Source of the DNA: Prostheceraeus crozeri
Taxonomy: Eukaryota; Platyhelminthes; Polycladida; Euryleptidae
Assembly (NCBI GenBank): GCA_907163375.1
Contig: CAJQUW010006824.1
Location: forward strand, 1-64,000
Length of the DNA: 64,000 bases
Direction of reading: 5' to 3'
Positions 59,707 through 64,000 of this stretch are shown here, one piece after another; position 1 is the stretch's first letter; every line of letters begins with the position of its first letter. The notes beneath the pieces are model-generated. The model did not search any database and was not told the DNA's origin. It saw only the letters and a list, made by a program, of their open reading frames with translations. A program made the position numbers and the translations under genes.

Positions 59707-62365
59707 GATTTACTAGTTTGCAATTTAGACTAAGCGTTCTATTATTTGTAAATGAAAGATATAGTTTCAATAGTTTACACGTTTAAAAATAAAAATTCAA
59801 TAGTGTGTATGTTAAGAATAAAGTTCTATCTGTTTGTATGTTAGAAATAAAATGAAGTTTCATCAGTTTACAAGTTAAGAATAAAGTTTTATCTGTTTGT
59901 ATGTTAGAAATAAAACAAAGTTTCAACGGTTAACAAGTTAAAAATAAAGTTTCAATAGTTTACAAGTTAAAACTAATGTTTCAATAGTGCGTATGTTAAG
60001 AATAAAGTTTTATCTGTTTATATGTTAGAAATAAAATGAAGTTTCGCCAGTTTACAAGTTAAGAATAAATTTTATCTGCTTGTATGTTAGAATTAAAACA
60101 AAGTTTCAACCGTTTACAGGTTAAAAATAAAGTTTCAATAGTTAACACGTTAAAAATAAAGTTTCAATAGTGTGTATGTTAAGAATAAAGTTCTATCTGT
60201 TTCTATGTTAGAAATAAAATGAAGGTTCATCAGTTTACAAGTTAAGAATAAAGTTTTATCTGTTTGTATGTTAGAAATAAAACAAAGTTTCAACCGTTAA
60301 CAAGTTAAAAATAAAGTTTCAATAGTTTGCAAGTTAAAACTAATGTTTCAATAGTGCGTATGTTAAGAATAAAGTTTTATCTGTTTCTATGTTAGAAATA
60401 AAATGAAGTTTCGCCAGTTTACAAGTTAAGAATAAATTTTATCTGCTTGTATGTTAGAATTAAAACAAAGTTTCAACCGTTTACAAGTTAAAAATGAAGT
60501 TTCAATAGTGTATATGTTAAGAATAAAGTTCTATCTGTTTATATGTTAGAAATAAAAATGAAGGTTCACCAGTTTACAAGTTAAGAATAAAGTTTTATCT
60601 GCTTGTATGTCAGAAATGAAATAAAGTTTCACCAGTTTACAAGTTAAAAATGAAGTTTCAATAGTGTGTACGTTAGAAATAAAGTTTCAATAGTGTGTAT
60701 GTTAAGAATAAAGTTTTATCTGTTTGTATGTTAGAATTAAAAAACCGGTTTCAACCGTATACAAGTTAAAAATAAAGTTTCAATAGTTAACACGTTAAAA
60801 ATAAAGTTTCAATAGTGTGTATGTTAAGAATAAAGTTCTATCTGCTTCTATGTTAGAAATAAAATGAAGTTTCATCAGTTTACAAGTTAATAATAAAGTT
60901 GTATCTGTTTGTATGTTAGACATAAAATAAAGTTTTAGCTGTTTGTATGTTAAAAATAAAATAAAGTTTCAATAGTGTGTATGTTAAGATTAAAGTTCTA
61001 TCTGCTTCTATGTTAGAAATAAAATGAAGTTTCATCAGTTTACAAGTTAATAATAGAGTTTTATCTGTTTGTATGTTAGACATAAAACAAAGTTTCAACC
61101 GTTAACAAGTTAAAAATAAAGTTTCAGATTAAAATAAAGTTTCAATAGTGTGTATGATGGAAATAAAGTTTAAGCGCTTTGTGCGTTAAAAATAAAGTTT
61201 CAACATTGTGTACGTTAAGAATAAAGTTCTATCTGTTTATATGTTAGAAATAAAATGAAGTTTCGCCAGTTTACAAGTTAAGAATAAATTTTATCTGCTT
61301 GTATGTTAGAATTAAAACAAAGTTTCAACCGTTTACAGGTTAAAAATAAAGTTTCAATAGTTAACACGTTAAAAATAAAGTTTCAATAGTGTGTATGTTA
61401 AGAATAAAGTTCTATCTGTTTCTATGTTAGAAATAAAATGAAGGTTCATCAGTTTACAAGTTAAGAATAAAGTTTTATCTGTTTGTATGTTAGACATAAA
61501 ACAAAGTTTCAACCGTTAACAAGTTAAAAATAAAGTTTCAATAGTTTACAAGTTAAAACTAATGTTTCAATAGTGCGTATGTTAAGAATAAAGTTTTATC
61601 TGTTTCTATGTTAGAAATAAAATGAAGCTTCACCAGTTTACAAGTTAAGAATAAAGTTTTATCAGCTTGTATGTTAGAAATAAAATGAAGTTTCACCAGT
61701 TTACAATTTAAAAATAAAGTTTCAATAGTGTGTACGTTAGAAATAAAGTTTCAACCGTTTACAAGTTGAAAAATAAAGTTTTAACAGTGTCTACGTTAGA
61801 AATAAAGTTTTATCTGTTCGTAAAGTACGATCGTAGGATTTACTAGTTTGCAAGTTAGACTCAGCATTCTACTAGTTGTAAATGAAAATATCGTTTCAAC
61901 AGTTTACAGATTAAAATAAACTTTTAACAGTGTGTACGTTAGAAATAAAGTTTTAGCTGTTTATATGTTAGAAACAAAATAAAGTTTCAACAGTTTACAA
62001 GTTGAAAAATAAAGTTTCAACAGTGTGTACGTTAGAAATAAATGAAAGTAAAAACTTCATCGTATGAGTATTCAAAGCATGTTTTGTAAATCAAATGTGT
62101 GTAGTCCTGACATGATAGAATCGCGTTAGAAATAAAGTTTCAGCCGTTTACAAGTTAAAAATAAAGTTTCAACGGTGTGTACGTTAGAAATAAAGTTTTA
62201 GCTGTTTATATGTTAGAAACAAAATAAAGTTTCAACAGTTTACAAGTTGAAAATAAAGTTTCAACAGTGTGTACATTAGAAATAAATGAAAGTAAGAACT
62301 TCATCGTATGAGTATTCAAAGCATGTTTTGTAAATCAATTGTGTGTAGTCCTGACATGATAGAAT
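59707..62365 (+). repeat. AATAAA-rich terminal repeat array
   Basis: Built from roughly 30-35-bp modules such as 'aataaagtttcaatagtgtg' and 'gttagaaataaaatgaagtt', arranged in higher-order blocks. Nearly every module contains AATAAA. The array opens with 'gatttactagtttgcaattt', which recurs at about 61837. No supported gene lies inside; the short frames are repeat translations. Confidence 0.9.
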
Positions 62366-64000
62366 TAAGCTTGACAAACGCGTTTTGTCAAGTTCATTTG
62401 ATTCTATCATGTCAGGACTACACACAATTGATTTACAAAACATGCTTTGAATACTCATACGATGAAGTTCTTACTTTCATTTATTTCTAATGTACACACT
62501 GTTGAAACTTTATTTTCAACTTGTAAACTGTTGAAACTTTATTTTGTTTCTAACATATAAACAGCTAAAACTTTATTTCTAACGTACACACCGTTGAAAC
62601 TTTATTTTTAACTTGTAAACGGCTGAAACTTTATTTCTAACGCGATTCTATCATGTCAGGACTACACACATTTGATTTACAAAACATGCTTTGAATACTC
62701 ATACGATGAAGTTTTTACTTTCATTTATTTCTAACGTACACACTGTTGAAACTTTATTTTTCAACTTGTAAACTGTTGAAACTTTATTTTGTTTCTAACA
62801 TATAAACAGCTAAAACTTTATTTCTAACGTACACACTGTTAAAAGTTTATTTTAATCTGTAAACTGTTGAAACGATATTTTCATTTACAACTAGTAGAAT
62901 GCTGAGTCTAACTTGCAAACTAGTAAATCCTACGATCGTACTTTACGAACAGATAAAACTTTATTTCTAACGTAGACACTGTTAAAAACTTCATTTTTCA
63001 ACTTGTAAACGGTTGAAACTTTATTTCTAACGTACACACTATTGAAACTTTATTTTTAAATTGTAAACTGGTGAAACTTCATTTTATTTCTAACATACAA
63101 GCTGATAAAACTTTATTCTTAACTTGTAAACTGGTGAAGCTTCATTTTATTTCTAACATAGAAACAGATAAAACTTTATTCTTAACATACGCACTATTGA
63201 AACATTAGTTTTAACTTGTAAACTATTGAAACTTTATTTTTAACTTGTTAACGGTTGAAACTTTGTTTTATGTCTAACATACAAACAGATAAAACTTTAT
63301 TCTTAACTTGTAAACTGATGAACCTTCATTTTATTTCTAACATAGAAACAGATAGAACTTTATTCTTAACATACACACTATTGAAACTTTATTTTTAACG
63401 TGTTAACTATTGAAACTTTATTTTTAACCTGTAAACGGTTGAAACTTTGTTTTAATTCTAACATACAAGCAGATAAAATTTATTCTTAACTTGTAAACTG
63501 GCGAAACTTCATTTTATTTCTAACATATAAACAGATAGAACTTTATTCTTAACGTACACAATGTTGAAACTTTATTTTTAACGCACAAAGCGCTTAAACT
63601 TTATTTCCATCATACACACTATTGAAACTTTATTTTAATCTGAAACTTTATTTTTAACTTGTTAACGGTTGAAACTTTGTTTTATGTCTAACATACAAAC
63701 AGATAAAACTCTATTATTAACTTGTAAACTGATGAAACTTCATTTTATTTCTAACATAGAAGCAGATAGAACTTTAATCTTAACATACACACTATTGAAA
63801 CTTTATTTTATTTTTAACATACAAACAGCTAAAACTTTATTTTATGTCTAACATACAAACAGATACAACTTTATTATTAACTTGTAAACTGATGAAACTT
63901 CATTTTATTTCTAACATAGAAGCAGATAGAACTTTATTCTTAACATACACACTATTGAAACTTTATTTTTAACGTGTTAACTATTGAAACTTTATTTTTA
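60762..64000. repeat. Giant near-perfect palindrome centred at about 62380
   Basis: Everything from at least 60762 to 62380 reappears in reverse complement from 62381 to the window end, with no detectable indel over 1.6 kb apart from the apex. At the apex, 'ttgacaaacg' faces 'cgttttgtcaa', and next to it 'aattaagc' opposes 'gttcatttgatt', so about 20-30 bp pair imperfectly. The right arm continues beyond the window. Confidence 0.95.

Larger units (their letters stand above)
53160..62380 (+). mobile_element. Virus-like small-gene cluster ending in a giant palindrome (unassigned family)
   Basis: Six of the seven TATA boxes each lead closely into a short open reading frame, and several genes have their own AATAAA. 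Three promoters share GGGACCCG-type repeats. Non-coding modules recur, and the unit runs into a repeat array that folds back at about 62380. Such density with individual promoters is typical of DNA virus genomes rather than host loci. The Arg-rich RGG miniproteins hint at adenovirus/adintovirus-like relatives. No polymerase, capsid or integrase is in view, so only part of it is in the window. The small frames seen look whole. Confidence 0.5.

Noticed and set aside
62276-62490. Matching 60-codon frames on both strands at the palindrome centre
   Set aside because: They mirror each other because of the inverted repeat and sit within simple repeat sequence.

Overview
The window is metazoan nuclear DNA made almost entirely of mobile and virus-like elements. 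Support for this includes AATAAA signals, TATA boxes, GT-AG introns, an interstitial TTAGGG/TTAGG stretch, LINEs, a tRNA-derived SINE, many hAT elements and a complete animal-type Polinton. The frequent 'aggcct'-rich short motifs and the mix of elements would fit a marine invertebrate, perhaps an echinoderm, but this is a weak guess. No complete, confidently recognisable host gene is present.

Layout. 1-5.5 kb: a decayed zinc-finger/RT LINE (minus strand) split by a hAT element (8-bp target duplication GCTAACGC), which itself holds a 5'-truncated DD41D mariner-type transposase. 5.56-7.22 kb: a Tc1 (DD34E) element. 7.3-11 kb: a 23-bp minisatellite, a perfect 32-bp palindrome and mostly unassigned sequence with one possible signal-peptide exon. 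11,019-32,269: a 21.25-kb Polinton with about 775-bp terminal inverted repeats and a 6-bp duplication (TTTGAT); it looks whole. 32-50.4 kb: a graveyard of hAT elements with 8-bp duplications, a broken Ty3/gypsy fossil, a 5'-truncated LINE, a SINE and a large decayed hAT. 50.4-64 kb: a second, different virus-like region.

The Polinton has a plus-strand block carrying a UBA-RING (IAP-like) protein, unknown and basic proteins, packaging ATPase, chromodomain integrase, capsid-type proteins and adenain-like protease. A minus-strand block follows: a TBP-like protein, a protein with two possible PC4-like units, protein-primed PolB, and an intron-containing gene driven by a tandemly duplicated CRE/TATA/first-exon cassette. 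A divergent pair of small genes closes the element. The TBP-like and PC4-like reading frames suggest the element encodes part of its own transcription apparatus. This is the most interesting point in the Polinton.

The region 53.2-62.4 kb is a compact cluster of small genes, several with their own TATA box, and three promoters share GGGACCCG-type upstream repeats. Products include two paralogues with a twice-repeated IPLF-x-GD motif, two Arg-rich RGG miniproteins resembling adenovirus pX, acidic proteins and three copies of a hydrophobic microprotein. Four copies of a conserved, apparently structured non-coding module sit among them. The cluster runs into an AATAAA-rich repeat array that turns back on itself in a giant near-perfect palindrome centred at about 62,380, with an imperfectly paired apex. 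This resembles a concatemer junction or hairpin terminus of a linear DNA element, though an assembly artefact must be excluded. No capsid, polymerase or integrase gene is visible in this part, so its family is unassigned.
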